Positions 51,616 to 60,633 of a stretch of DNA of 64,000 nt are shown here, one piece after another. Location of the stretch: NCBI RefSeq assembly GCF_030818775.1, contig NZ_JAUTAU010000001.1, positions 578,001 through 642,000 of the forward strand, in the 5' to 3' direction. A model generated the notes under the pieces. It was not told the origin of the DNA. It saw only the letters and a program-made list of their open reading frames with translations, and did not search any database. Within the stretch, counting starts at the first letter, position 1; each line of letters opens with the position of its first letter. The position numbers and the translations under genes were made by a program. The stretch is from Bacillus sp. SORGH_AS_0510 (GTDB lineage: Bacteria; Bacillota; Bacilli; Bacillales; Cytobacillaceae).

Positions 51616-52596
51616 ATGAAAAGAAAAGTCGGTATATTATTTGCTTGTCTTATAGTTTTCATAGGTGTGTTAGCTGGTTGTAGTTCTGAAAAGAGTTCAT
51701 CTGATGGCGGAAAAGTAGAAAAAAAGGATCTTAGATTTGTCATTGTTCCTAAGGTAGTTCACCCTTGGTTTGATGAAGTAAATAAGGGCGCAAAAGCTGA
51801 GGCAAAAGTTTTGGAGCAACAGTTAGGTGTAAACGTGAAAATTGATTATATTGCTCCAACCACTGCAGATGTAACGGAACAAAATAAAATTCTTGAACAG
51901 GCAGCATCAACCCATCCGGATGGAATTGCAGTTGACCCATTAGATGCAAAGGGTAATAAGCAAGTTCTAGATGAAATTAGAAAACAAGGTATAAAGGTTA
52001 TTGTGTTTGATTCACCTTCACCAGAGGGTTCAGGTATTTCTAGTGTAGGAAATGACTTCTATGAGCAAGGGGTCATTGCAGCAGAACGCTTGGCAAAAAT
52101 ACTAGATTACAAGGGGAAAGTTGCTATAATGCAGGGGTTCCCAACGGCTCCAAACCACCAAGAGCGTTACAAAGCACAAGTAGATACATTGAAAAAATAT
52201 CCTGGTATAACAATCGTTGATGGTGGAATCGATAACGACGATATTCAAACAGCTCAACAGCAAGCTGCTGCTGTTCTAGCATCAAATCCAGATTTAAAAG
52301 GTTACTTAATGTGTGATGCTTCAGGTCCAATCGGAATTCCAGCGGCGATTAAAGAGGCTGGAAAAGAAGGGAAAGTCATTGCTGTTGGTATGGATAGCTT
52401 AAAACCAATTCTGCAAGCAGTTAAAGATGGCGCACTTGAGGGCTCTTCTGCAACAATTCCCAGAATGCAAGGTTCCATGGCTGTATTAATGCTATGGCAA
52501 GCTTCCATCGGTGTAGATATTCCGAAAACCATTGATACGGGTATCGACGTTATTACAAAAGATAATGTAGGTGATTTTTTATCTAAGCAAAACTAA
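51616..52596 (+). CDS. Sugar ABC transporter substrate-binding lipoprotein
   Basis: A 326-residue binding protein of the ribose/xylose type. Lipobox LAGC ends the signal peptide (GVLAGCSSEKSS). Domain motifs include VPKVVHPWFDEVNKGAKAEA, DGIAVDPLDAKGNKQVLDEI, VGNDFYEQGVIAAERLAKIL and VIAVGMDSLKPILQAVKDGA. ATG 51616 follows GGGGGT; the frame extends upstream without a good start. A hairpin after the gene may give it a higher level than the membrane parts. Confidence 0.92.
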   Translation: MKRKVGILFACLIVFIGVLAGCSSEKSSSDGGKVEKKDLRFVIVPKVVHPWFDEVNKGAKAEAKVLEQQLGVNVKIDYIAPTTADVTEQNKILEQAASTHPDGIAVDPLDAKGNKQVLDEIRKQGIKVIVFDSPSPEGSGISSVGNDFYEQGVIAAERLAKILDYKGKVAIMQGFPTAPNHQERYKAQVDTLKKYPGITIVDGGIDNDDIQTAQQQAAAVLASNPDLKGYLMCDASGPIGIPAAIKEAGKEGKVIAVGMDSLKPILQAVKDGALEGSSATIPRMQGSMAVLMLWQASIGVDIPKTIDTGIDVITKDNVGDFLSKQN

Positions 52597-52603
52597 GATG
52601 TAT

Positions 52604-52631
52604 GGGGCTGATGTCGTTAGGCACCAGCCCC
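52604..52631 (+). terminator. Post-binding-protein hairpin
   Basis: GGGGCTG (52604-52610) and CAGCCCC (52625-52631) form a 7-bp stem without a U-run. Such hairpins often stabilise the upstream message. Confidence 0.5.
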
Positions 52632-52660
52632 GTCTTGATATACAGAAAGGAGGAGTATAG

Positions 52661-54154
52661 GTGAAGATACTTGAAGCAAATAACATAACGAAAAGATTCC
52701 CTGGAGTTGTGGCTCTAGATAGTGTGGATATAGCTTTTGAACCAGGCAAAATCCATTGCATCATCGGGGAAAATGGAGCAGGAAAAAGTACATTGGTAAA
52801 GATATTAACGGGTGTATATACTCCTGACGAAGGTGAGATTCAGATTGCTAATCAAGATGTACGCGCTAATAAACAGATGTTTGATAAAGTTGCCTACGTT
52901 CCACAGGAACTTGATTTATTTAAAAATATGACGGTTGCTGAAAATCTATTTATGCCTTTTTCGAAAACGGGATTTAATAGTGTCTTTGTAAACAAGAAAG
53001 AATTATATAAACAGGCAGATCCGTACTTAAAGAAGTTCCAAATCACTGCAAGACCTGATGATCATGTCTTTGAAATTTCAGTATCGGAACAACAGCTACT
53101 ACAAATTGCACATGGTACAGTGGATCAATTTGCTGAGATAATCCTCCTTGATGAGCCGACAACGAGCTTAACTAATGCGGATACTGAACGACTATTTGAA
53201 GTTCTATTCCAATTAAAGAAAGAAAATAAAGCGATTGTCTTTATATCTCATAAATTAGAAGAAATATTTGCCATTGGAGACGAGATTACCGTTCTTCGAA
53301 ATGGAAGAAAAGTAGCACACTCCGAGCTAAATAAGGTAGATATACCATGGGTCATTAAACAAATGACAGGTCGGGAAATCGATGAAAATACTAGATACCA
53401 GTCAGAGAAAGTGACAGATGAAGTGATCCTTGATGTTGACAACCTAACTGGAGAAAAGTTTTCCAATATTAGCTTTCAATTGAGGAAGGGCGAAATACTT
53501 GGATTTTCTGGATTAGTCGGTGCCGGAAGAACAGAAATCATGCAGACCATATTTGGATATCTGCCAGCATGGGCCGGCGCGGTAAAGTTAGAGGGAAAAC
53601 CATGGAAATTGGGTGATACACATCATTCCGTAAATAATGGAATGGTCTATATTCCAGAAGAAAGAAAGCAGCAAGGAATTCTTCCTTCATTAAGTGTAAA
53701 GGAAAATATTTCGGTTCCACTGTTAAAAAGACTGAAGAATTTCATGATGATTTCAGGTAAAAAAGAAAAAGCAGTGGCGAACGAAATTATTAATGCCTAT
53801 CAAGTGAAAACAGCTTCCATGAATAAAGAGATTAAATTCTTAAGTGGAGGAAATCAACAAAAAATTATTATTGGCCGTTCCATGTATTTAAAGCCGAAAA
53901 TTTTGATCTTTGATGAGCCTACAAAAGGAATTGACGTAGGGGCCAAAGCGGAAATCTATAAAATTATGAAACAACTAGCGGAAGACGGAATGGGGATTAT
54001 TTTAATATCTTCTGAGATTGAAGAAATCAAGAAATGTTCGAATCGAATTATTACAATATATGAAGGCGAAAAAGTGGATGAATTTGAAACTAATCAGGCC
54101 GAAAATTCTTCAATTATCAATTCCATTATGGGTGTCAAAAAAAGATTAGCATAA
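52661..54154 (+). CDS. Sugar ABC transporter ATP-binding protein (RbsA-like)
   Basis: A 497-residue protein with two ATPase domains. First domain: Walker A GENGAGKSTLVKIL, signature region ISVSEQQLLQIAHG, Walker B EIILLDEPTTSL. Second domain: LGFSGLVGAGRTEIMQ, LSGGNQQKIIIGRS and KILIFDEPTKGIDVG. The second Walker A is the degenerate form usual in RbsA/MglA. GTG 52661 follows GGAGGAG. It works with the permease after it and the binding protein before it. Confidence 0.94.
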   Translation: MKILEANNITKRFPGVVALDSVDIAFEPGKIHCIIGENGAGKSTLVKILTGVYTPDEGEIQIANQDVRANKQMFDKVAYVPQELDLFKNMTVAENLFMPFSKTGFNSVFVNKKELYKQADPYLKKFQITARPDDHVFEISVSEQQLLQIAHGTVDQFAEIILLDEPTTSLTNADTERLFEVLFQLKKENKAIVFISHKLEEIFAIGDEITVLRNGRKVAHSELNKVDIPWVIKQMTGREIDENTRYQSEKVTDEVILDVDNLTGEKFSNISFQLRKGEILGFSGLVGAGRTEIMQTIFGYLPAWAGAVKLEGKPWKLGDTHHSVNNGMVYIPEERKQQGILPSLSVKENISVPLLKRLKNFMMISGKKEKAVANEIINAYQVKTASMNKEIKFLSGGNQQKIIIGRSMYLKPKILIFDEPTKGIDVGAKAEIYKIMKQLAEDGMGIILISSEIEEIKKCSNRIITIYEGEKVDEFETNQAENSSIINSIMGVKKRLA

Positions 54155-54172
54155 TAAAGGAGTGAAATCGCA

Positions 54173-55192
54173 ATGGAACAACAACCCTCTACACTAAAAA
54201 ATTTAACGGCAGGAATAAGAAAAAGTGGTTTGGTCAGTATTACTCTCGTACTTATTTTGTTAATTATTATTGCCTCCACATTTTCTCCTTATTTCTTAGA
54301 TGCATACAACCTACAATCATTAATTAGAGATTTGGCCTTTATTAGTATTATTGCTCTCGGACAAGCGTGTTTAATGATTATCGGTGAAATCGACCTTTCA
54401 GTAGGAAAGATTGCTTCGCTTTGCGGGGTACTTGGCGGCATGCTAATGGTAACGGGTTCTATGAATCCGTATGTAGCTTTCGTTCTTTGTCTGATCTTGG
54501 GGGGAGTATTGGGCGCCGTTAACGGAACCATTGTCACAAGCCTTAAATTAAATTCCATAGTTGTGACTATTGGGATGACCGGTGTCTATGGAGGCATAAA
54601 CCTTGTATTAACAAAAGGAAAAGCAATTATGAACATCCCTGAAAGTATTTACTTCTTGGGTCAAGGGTCATTGATGGGAATCCCAATGCCATTTGTAATT
54701 ATGGTAATCGTTCTAGTAGCGGTTCTATTTCTAACAAAATATACCCAATTTGGACGATATATGTATGCAATAGGAAACAGTCCAGAGGCAGCGAAAATTC
54801 TAGGGATTAAAGTACAGAGGATTCGAACCATGGTGTTTGTTTTAGTCGGATTCCTCTCTGCGTTAGCTGGGATGTTAATGGTGGCAAGGTTAGGAACCGC
54901 TCAGCCGAGTATTGGTGAAACGTGGGCGCTGAATTCAATCGCCGCTTCCGTTATTGGTGGAATTGCCTTAACAGGTGGAATGGGGAATCCGTTTGGAGCA
55001 ATTCTAGGGGCAGCCATTATTAGTGTGATTCAAAATATTATTGTTCTATTTGGGGTATCTCCGTATTGGCAAACCGCAGTTAGTGGAGTCATCGTGGTAT
55101 TGGCAATTTCCTTTAATTCCATCACGACCATGCTATCTGCTAGGAAAAAACGCAAAACTAAGACAACGCAAATCAGGAGTGAGGCGGTATGA
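54173..55192 (+). CDS. Sugar ABC transporter permease (RbsC-like)
   Basis: A 339-residue permease with about nine to ten helices. The family motif IGEIDLSVGKIASLCGVLGG (BPD-type 2) is near residues 82-101, and IGGIALTGGMGNPFGAILGA near 262-281. It resembles RbsC/EryF-type permeases. It overlaps the EryC-like gene by four bases (ATGA), so transport and first metabolic steps are translationally coupled. Confidence 0.93.
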   Translation: MEQQPSTLKNLTAGIRKSGLVSITLVLILLIIIASTFSPYFLDAYNLQSLIRDLAFISIIALGQACLMIIGEIDLSVGKIASLCGVLGGMLMVTGSMNPYVAFVLCLILGGVLGAVNGTIVTSLKLNSIVVTIGMTGVYGGINLVLTKGKAIMNIPESIYFLGQGSLMGIPMPFVIMVIVLVAVLFLTKYTQFGRYMYAIGNSPEAAKILGIKVQRIRTMVFVLVGFLSALAGMLMVARLGTAQPSIGETWALNSIAASVIGGIALTGGMGNPFGAILGAAIISVIQNIIVLFGVSPYWQTAVSGVIVVLAISFNSITTMLSARKKRKTKTTQIRSEAV

Positions 55193-56079
55193 AGCTTGGA
55201 TTAAATCTTTCTTTTGCAACCAAGCGCTGGCTTCGGCCTGAAATCTTAGCGAAAATGATTAAGAACGACTTTAACGTCAAATATATCCAATTTACCTGGG
55301 ATTTAATTGATCCCTGGTGGCCAGTTGAAAAAAGGGATGTACTGGCGAAGCAATGGAGCGAAGCCTTTAAAAATGAGGGATTGGAGCTTAAGGGAACGTT
55401 TGGCGGGCTCGCCTCTTACACCTATGCTCATTTATTAGCACCTAGCTCTGAGCAGCGAGAAATTGCAGTTGAATTTTTCAAAAGAGCGATAGATTTAACC
55501 ATTACCATGGGGACAGATACAATTGGAACGCCAATTGGGGGTATGTCGCATGAGGATGCAATCAATCCAGAAAAACGTGAAGAACTTTACGGGTTTGCTT
55601 TAGAATCCATTCGTGAGATTGCAGCATATGGAAAAGAACGAGGGTTAAAGAAAATATTAATTGAGGCAACTCCTTTAGATACAGAGTTCCCACATAGTCC
55701 AGAAGCATCTGTAAAATTGATGAAAGACTTAGAGGGAACAACTGCAGTTCCAGTTCGGCTTCTGATTGACTGGGGACATGCGTTATTTAAACCACTATTG
55801 AAAGATGTAGCGGATATGGCTCTGTGGTTGAAGGAATGCTCCCCGTATGTGGATGCGATCCATCTTCAACAAACAGACGGTCTTTTGGACCGCCATTGGG
55901 ATTTCACAAGTGAAGGAATTATTACACCGGAATTGATTAAAAAAGTCACAAAAGAATGTGATGCAGAGGATATTATTCAGTACTTAGAGGTCGTCACACC
56001 ATTCGAAGCTTTTGATGATGAGGTCTACCATAATATGAAGGAAACCATGAAAATACTAACTGGAATTTTCGAAGAGTAA
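55189..56079 (+). CDS. EryC-like sugar-phosphate epimerase/isomerase (xylose-isomerase-like TIM barrel)
   Basis: A 296-residue AP-endonuclease-2/xylose-isomerase-like barrel protein. It begins MKLGLNLSFATKRWLRPEIL, similar to EryC proteins. Metal-site segments are ILIEATPLDTEFPHSPEA (Glu), VRLLIDWGHALFKP (Asp, His), DAIHLQQTDGLLDRHWDF (His/Gln, Asp) and YLEVVTPFEAF (Glu). EryC interconverts D- and L-erythrulose 1-phosphate. Coupling to the permease and nearness of EryH- and EryI-like genes support that role. Confidence 0.82.
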   Translation: MKLGLNLSFATKRWLRPEILAKMIKNDFNVKYIQFTWDLIDPWWPVEKRDVLAKQWSEAFKNEGLELKGTFGGLASYTYAHLLAPSSEQREIAVEFFKRAIDLTITMGTDTIGTPIGGMSHEDAINPEKREELYGFALESIREIAAYGKERGLKKILIEATPLDTEFPHSPEASVKLMKDLEGTTAVPVRLLIDWGHALFKPLLKDVADMALWLKECSPYVDAIHLQQTDGLLDRHWDFTSEGIITPELIKKVTKECDAEDIIQYLEVVTPFEAFDDEVYHNMKETMKILTGIFEE

Positions 56080-56084
56080 AGTAG

Positions 56085-56648
56085 GTGGCCAATTTGTATG
56101 ATGAAAAGGTAAACGTGATTTTAGAAGAGCTGGGCCAGGTTTTTAAGCGTGTTTCCACACATGAAGTAGAAAGATTAATTGCTGAAATTTTAAAGGCGAA
56201 GAAAATCGTCTTAATCGGTGTAGGCAGAGAAGGCTTATCGACAAAAGCTTTTACTATGAGGCTGATGCACCTTGGGTTGAATGTCCACTGGATTTGGGAT
56301 GAAACCACACCTTCCATCGGGAAGGGGGATTTACTGATTGCCACCAGTGGATGTGGAGAAATCGGGCATATTCATTATGTTGTAGAGAAAGCCAAAAAGA
56401 ACGGGGCAACAACTGCCGTTATTACAGGCGATCCTCATAAGAAAACATCAAAAGTCGCTGATGTATTGTTGTTTGTGCCTGCTTCTGTTTATCTTGGCAC
56501 TGCTGATGTCGTTCCATCCATTCAGCCAATGGGCAACCTATTCGAACAGTCATTGCTGATTATATTTGATTTAATCGTAATGGACTTAAGAGAACGGGTC
56601 ACGATAACAAAGGAAGAAATGGAAGAAAATCATAGAAATCTTGAGTAG
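56085..56648 (+). CDS. SIS-domain sugar isomerase (HxlB-like)
   Basis: A 187-residue protein of the 6-phospho-3-hexuloisomerase-like SIS family. Motifs: KKIVLIGVGREGLSTKAFTM, DLLIATSGCGEIGHIHYVVE and TADVVPSIQPMGNLFEQSLL. It begins at GTG 56085, or possibly TTG 56094, which is better spaced from AGGTGG. No HxlA synthase is adjacent. It may isomerise a sugar phosphate of the pathway, exact substrate unknown. It ends the operon. Confidence 0.85.
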   Translation: MANLYDEKVNVILEELGQVFKRVSTHEVERLIAEILKAKKIVLIGVGREGLSTKAFTMRLMHLGLNVHWIWDETTPSIGKGDLLIATSGCGEIGHIHYVVEKAKKNGATTAVITGDPHKKTSKVADVLLFVPASVYLGTADVVPSIQPMGNLFEQSLLIIFDLIVMDLRERVTITKEEMEENHRNLE

Positions 56649-56675
56649 TGCTCCTATAAAGGGGCGCTTTTTTAT
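56647..56675 (+). terminator. Terminator after the SIS gene
   Basis: AGTGCTCC (56647-56654) pairs with GGGGCGCT (56661-56668, with G-U pairs), followed by T-rich sequence. Confidence 0.7.
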
Positions 56676-56697
56676 TTTTTTCGAATGATTTCATTTC

Positions 56698-56776
56698 GAA
56701 AGTAAATGATAAAAAACAAAAATAATTATTGACTATATTTTCTTAATTATTATAAAATGAAATCAAATGAAAGTAA
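56698..56776 (+). promoter_or_regulatory. Promoter and two operator copies before fsa
   Basis: TTGACT (56729-56734) and TATAAA (56751-56756) are 16 bp apart. GAAAGTAAATGAT (56698-56710) lies upstream and CAAATGAAAGTAA (56764-56776) downstream, flanking the promoter with variants of the motif found before dhaK and rpiB. Confidence 0.65.
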
Positions 56777-56833
56777 CTGAAAAGGGGGTTTCGGTAAGCT
56801 TTTCATATATCTATTAAAAGGAGGAGAAATAAA

Positions 56834-57511
56834 ATGAAATTTTTCTTAGATACGGCAAATGTTGAAGAGATAAAAAGGATTAATCAACTAGGATTAGTTG
56901 ATGGAGTCACAACAAATCCAACCATTGTAGCAAAAGAAGGACGTCCCTTTGAAGAAGTCATTAAAGAGATTTGTAGTATCGTAGATGGACCTGTCAGCGC
57001 GGAAGTCATCGGACTTACAGCGGATAAAATGATTGAAGAAGCACGTGTCATTGCAGAGTGGGCTCCGAATGTGGTCGTCAAAATTCCAATGACTGAAGAA
57101 GGACTAAAAGCCGTTAATGTATTATCGAAAGAAAATATCCAAACAAATGTGACCTTAATTTTCTCCGTTGCACAAGGATTAATGGCAGCAAAAGCCGGAG
57201 CCACTTTTATTAGCCCGTTCCTTGGTCGTCTTGACGATATTGGTATCGATGGGGTTGACCTGATCAAACGCTTGAAGGTAGTTCTAGAAACGTACGGTTT
57301 AAAATCAGAAATCATCTCTGCGAGCGTTCGTCACATTGGTCACATGGAAGCAGCAGCTGAAGCAGGCTCGCATATCGCAACGATTCCGGGATCACTTTTT
57401 CCAAAGTTATGGGGCCATCCGTTAACAGACAAAGGAATCGAAAGCTTCTTAAAGGACTGGGATTCTTTCAAAAAATCATTAGAGGATGATCAGTATGCAA
57501 ACATTAGATAA
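56834..57511 (+). CDS. fsa: Transaldolase / fructose-6-phosphate aldolase (TalC/Fsa family)
   Basis: A 225-residue short transaldolase. Motifs: [48 protein letters not shown] (Schiff-base Lys), [20 protein letters not shown] and [11 protein letters not shown]. It would transfer dihydroxyacetone between fructose 6-phosphate and erythrose 4-phosphate. Location in this cluster fits processing of erythrose 4-phosphate. AAAGGAGGAG precedes the ATG. It overlaps the transketolase gene. Confidence 0.93.
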   Translation: MKFFLDTANVEEIKRINQLGLVDGVTTNPTIVAKEGRPFEEVIKEICSIVDGPVSAEVIGLTADKMIEEARVIAEWAPNVVVKIPMTEEGLKAVNVLSKENIQTNVTLIFSVAQGLMAAKAGATFISPFLGRLDDIGIDGVDLIKRLKVVLETYGLKSEIISASVRHIGHMEAAAEAGSHIATIPGSLFPKLWGHPLTDKGIESFLKDWDSFKKSLEDDQYANIR

Positions 57512-59510
57512 TCAAGTCGTCCAGTCTCTCCGTGTTCTTTCTATTGATATGATTGAAAAAGCCAATTCAGGGCATCCAGGCTTGGCGATGGGAGCAGCGC
57601 CTGCGGTTACGGCTTTATGGAAAAACCATTTGAAGTTTAATCCAACCAACCCTGAGTGGTTTAACCGTGATCGATTTATTCTATCAGCTGGTCACGGGTC
57701 AGCTTTGTTATATAGCTTGCTTCATGTTTTTGGCTATGATTTATCGGTTTCGGAGTTGCAACAATTTCGCCAGCTTGGCAGCTTAACACCGGGGCATCCA
57801 GAATATAAACATACAGTTGGGGTCGATGCGACAACCGGGCCATTAGGGCAAGGAATTGCCATGGGAGTTGGGATGGCGATGACAGAGGCTCATTTAGCGG
57901 CTATGTACAACCGTCCCAATTATCCAGTAGTGGACCATTATACGTATGTATTATCAGGAGACGGCTGCTTAATGGAGGGAATCTCCTATGAAGCTGCCTC
58001 ACTCGCAGGACACCTGCAATTAGGAAAGCTCATCTTACTCTATGATTCTAACAAGATTTCCCTGGATGGAGACTTAGATCAAGCTTTTTCCGAGGACATT
58101 ACAACACGCTTCCAATCTTGTGGCTGGCAGACACTTGTGGTTGAGGACGGAAATGATTTGGATGCGATGAATGAAGCGCTTGATCAGGCCAAGGCCGAAA
58201 TGACGAAACCAACCATCATTGAAGTAAAAACAGTGATTGGTTATGGCAGTCCGAATAAAGCTGGGAAATCAGCGTCACACGGCGCGCCGCTTGGAGCAGA
58301 CGAAGCGGCTCTCGCGAAGGCAAATTACAACTGGACACTACCTCCATTTGAACTTCCAGAAGAGGTGGAATCATTAAAGGGTTTTTACCAAAATCAGGGT
58401 AAGGCAATCGAACAGGAATGGCTTAATTTAGTTGATGCTTATTGTCAGGAATATCCGGAGCATGCTTCAGAGGTTCTCAGACTGATTGACGGAAGCTTGC
58501 CGATTGATTGGGACGGGGCACTACAGCTTTACGATGAGTCCCAAAAGGCGATAGCTACCCGTGAAGCATCAGGTAATGCGTTAAATCAGATTGCGAAAAT
58601 GCTCCCAACCATCTTCGGCGGTTCGGCAGACTTAGCGTCATCGAATAAAACCATGTTGAAAAATGCAGGGGATTTTAAGGCAGGGAACTATGAAGGAAAA
58701 AATATTTGGTTCGGTGTCCGTGAATTTGCAATGGGTAGCATGTTGAACGGTATGGCTTTGCATGGCGGAGTACAGCCGTTTGGCGGAACGTTCTTTGTTT
58801 TCTCAGACTACTTACGGTCTGCCGTTCGTTCGGCAGCATTAATGGGAATTCCGGTAACATATGTTATGACGCATGACTCGATAGCGGTTGGGGAAGATGG
58901 ACCAACACATGAACCTGTTGAGCAGCTCGCTTCATTTCGTTCAATGCCGGGTCTAACAACAATTCGTCCGGCTGATGCCAATGAAACGGCAGAAGCATAC
59001 CGATATGCTTTTTCGAATAAGGTCGGGCCCATCATGCTCGTTCTTAGTCGGCAAAGCTTGCCGATTTTGCCAGGAAGCAATGTGAAGGCACGAGATGGAA
59101 TAACGCGTGGCGGCTATGTCTTGTTAGAAGCAGAAGGTGAGCAGGCGGATGTCATCCTAATCGGAACGGGTTCAGAAGTGTCACTGCTAGTTGAAGCACG
59201 AAGGGTATTGGCAGAAGAAGGAATTGATGCGGCCATTGTAAGTATGCCGAGCTGGGAGTTGTTCGAGAAGCAGTCTGAGGAATATAAAGAATCTGTTCTT
59301 CCCTCCGGTAATCAGCGCCGAGTATCATGTGAAATGGGCTCTTCCTTTGGGTGGCAGAGATATGTTGGCCGGGACGGAAAAATCATCGGAATTGATTCAT
59401 TTGGTGCTTCTGGACCTGGAGAATTGCTTATGAAACAGTTTGGTTTTACGGTTGAAAATGTGATCAATCAAGCAAAATCAGTAGTTTCGAATTTGAAAAT
59501 AACAAACTAA
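57495..59510 (+). CDS. tkt: Transketolase
   Basis: A 671-residue full-length, single-chain transketolase. Motifs: [37 protein letters not shown], thiamine-diphosphate site [20 protein letters not shown] and [28 protein letters not shown], and the pyrimidine domain [19 protein letters not shown], with [21 protein letters not shown] 57495 after GAGGATGATC is preferred over ATG 57486. It would combine erythrose 4-phosphate with xylulose 5-phosphate, the latter made by the XylB at the end of the cluster. Confidence 0.95.
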   Translation: MQTLDNQVVQSLRVLSIDMIEKANSGHPGLAMGAAPAVTALWKNHLKFNPTNPEWFNRDRFILSAGHGSALLYSLLHVFGYDLSVSELQQFRQLGSLTPGHPEYKHTVGVDATTGPLGQGIAMGVGMAMTEAHLAAMYNRPNYPVVDHYTYVLSGDGCLMEGISYEAASLAGHLQLGKLILLYDSNKISLDGDLDQAFSEDITTRFQSCGWQTLVVEDGNDLDAMNEALDQAKAEMTKPTIIEVKTVIGYGSPNKAGKSASHGAPLGADEAALAKANYNWTLPPFELPEEVESLKGFYQNQGKAIEQEWLNLVDAYCQEYPEHASEVLRLIDGSLPIDWDGALQLYDESQKAIATREASGNALNQIAKMLPTIFGGSADLASSNKTMLKNAGDFKAGNYEGKNIWFGVREFAMGSMLNGMALHGGVQPFGGTFFVFSDYLRSAVRSAALMGIPVTYVMTHDSIAVGEDGPTHEPVEQLASFRSMPGLTTIRPADANETAEAYRYAFSNKVGPIMLVLSRQSLPILPGSNVKARDGITRGGYVLLEAEGEQADVILIGTGSEVSLLVEARRVLAEEGIDAAIVSMPSWELFEKQSEEYKESVLPSGNQRRVSCEMGSSFGWQRYVGRDGKIIGIDSFGASGPGELLMKQFGFTVENVINQAKSVVSNLKITN

Positions 59511-59521
59511 AAGTGGTGGAA

Positions 59522-59556
59522 AAAGACTGTTGAACATGTTTGACAGTCTTTTTTTA
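59522..59556 (+). terminator. Terminator between tkt and glpX
   Basis: AAAGACTGT (59522-59530) pairs with ACAGTCTTT (59543-59551), merging into T7. glpX 20 bp later must rely on read-through or its own start. Confidence 0.75.
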
Positions 59557-59574
59557 TAAGAGGGGAGAATGTAT

Positions 59575-60561
59575 ATGGAACGGAACATATGCAGCCAAGG
59601 GTTTGTGATGGAATTTCTCGCTGTCTCACAGCAGGCAGCCATTGATTCATTTCCATGGATTGGCAGAGGTAATAAAGATGAAGCGGATGGTGCTGGCACG
59701 GAGGCCATGCGCGAGCGAATGAATGAAATTGATATGTGTGGAGTGGTGGTGATTGGAGAAGGAGAAATGGATGAAGCTCCGATGCTATACATTAATGAAG
59801 AATTAGGGACAGGAAATGGTCCCCTAGTCGATATTGCGGTTGACCCGGTCGAGGGAACGACGCTAATGGCGAAAGGACAAGAAAACTCTTTGGCGGTTCT
59901 CGCGGTTGCTAAAAGAGGCAGTTTATTGCATGCGCCTGATATGTATATGAAGAAACTGGCAGTGGGGCCAAAGGCAAAGGGCGTGATTGATATAAGGGTA
60001 TCATTAACCGAGAACATGAACGCGGTGGCAAAAGCGCTTGGGAAAAAAGTAAATGAGTTGACGGTGATGATTCAGGATCGACCGCGCCACGAGGAGCTAA
60101 TCAAAGAGGTCATTTGCGCAGGGGCAAGGGTAAAATTGTTTTCCGATGTTGATATTACTGGTGCGATTGCAACAGCTTTTGACCATATTCATGTTGATCT
60201 TTTGGTAGGTATTGGAGGTGCTCCAGAAGGTGTGATAGCTGCGGCGGCATTAAAATGCTTGGGCGGAGACTTTCAAGGGCAGCTTGTACCGAATGATGAT
60301 GAGGAGTGGAAACGTTGCGTGAAGATGGGGATAGCCGATCCTCACCAACCGCTGACCCTGGATGAGATTGTGAAGACGGATGATTGCTTTTTTGTTGCTA
60401 CTGGAATTACGGACGGTCCCCTTTTAAAGGGAGTGCAGAAAATAGACAGTCATACACATAAAACTCATTCTCTTGTCACGATTGGTGGAAAAAAGAAAAC
60501 GGCTCAATTCATTGACGCTCATTTTTTTAATCACTTAAATAAAATTGGTTCTCAACTTTGA
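59575..60561 (+). CDS. glpX: Class II fructose-1,6-bisphosphatase (GlpX)
   Basis: A 328-residue lithium-sensitive-type phosphatase. Motifs: GRGNKDEADGAGTEAMRERM, VVIGEGEMDEAPMLYINEEL (metal ligands), VDIAVDPVEGTTLMAKGQEN, LHAPDMYMKKLAVGP and VGIGGAPEGVIAAAALKCLG. The start is taken at ATG 59575, 8 bp after GGGGAG. In a transketolase/transaldolase module it may act on fructose bisphosphate or sedoheptulose bisphosphate. Confidence 0.93.
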   Translation: MERNICSQGFVMEFLAVSQQAAIDSFPWIGRGNKDEADGAGTEAMRERMNEIDMCGVVVIGEGEMDEAPMLYINEELGTGNGPLVDIAVDPVEGTTLMAKGQENSLAVLAVAKRGSLLHAPDMYMKKLAVGPKAKGVIDIRVSLTENMNAVAKALGKKVNELTVMIQDRPRHEELIKEVICAGARVKLFSDVDITGAIATAFDHIHVDLLVGIGGAPEGVIAAAALKCLGGDFQGQLVPNDDEEWKRCVKMGIADPHQPLTLDEIVKTDDCFFVATGITDGPLLKGVQKIDSHTHKTHSLVTIGGKKKTAQFIDAHFFNHLNKIGSQL

Positions 60562-60633
60562 ACTACTCATTATCCGCGGGCTAATGGCAATTAATTTTAA
60601 TCACTTTCCCCTTTCTAATGGAGGTGGCAACAA

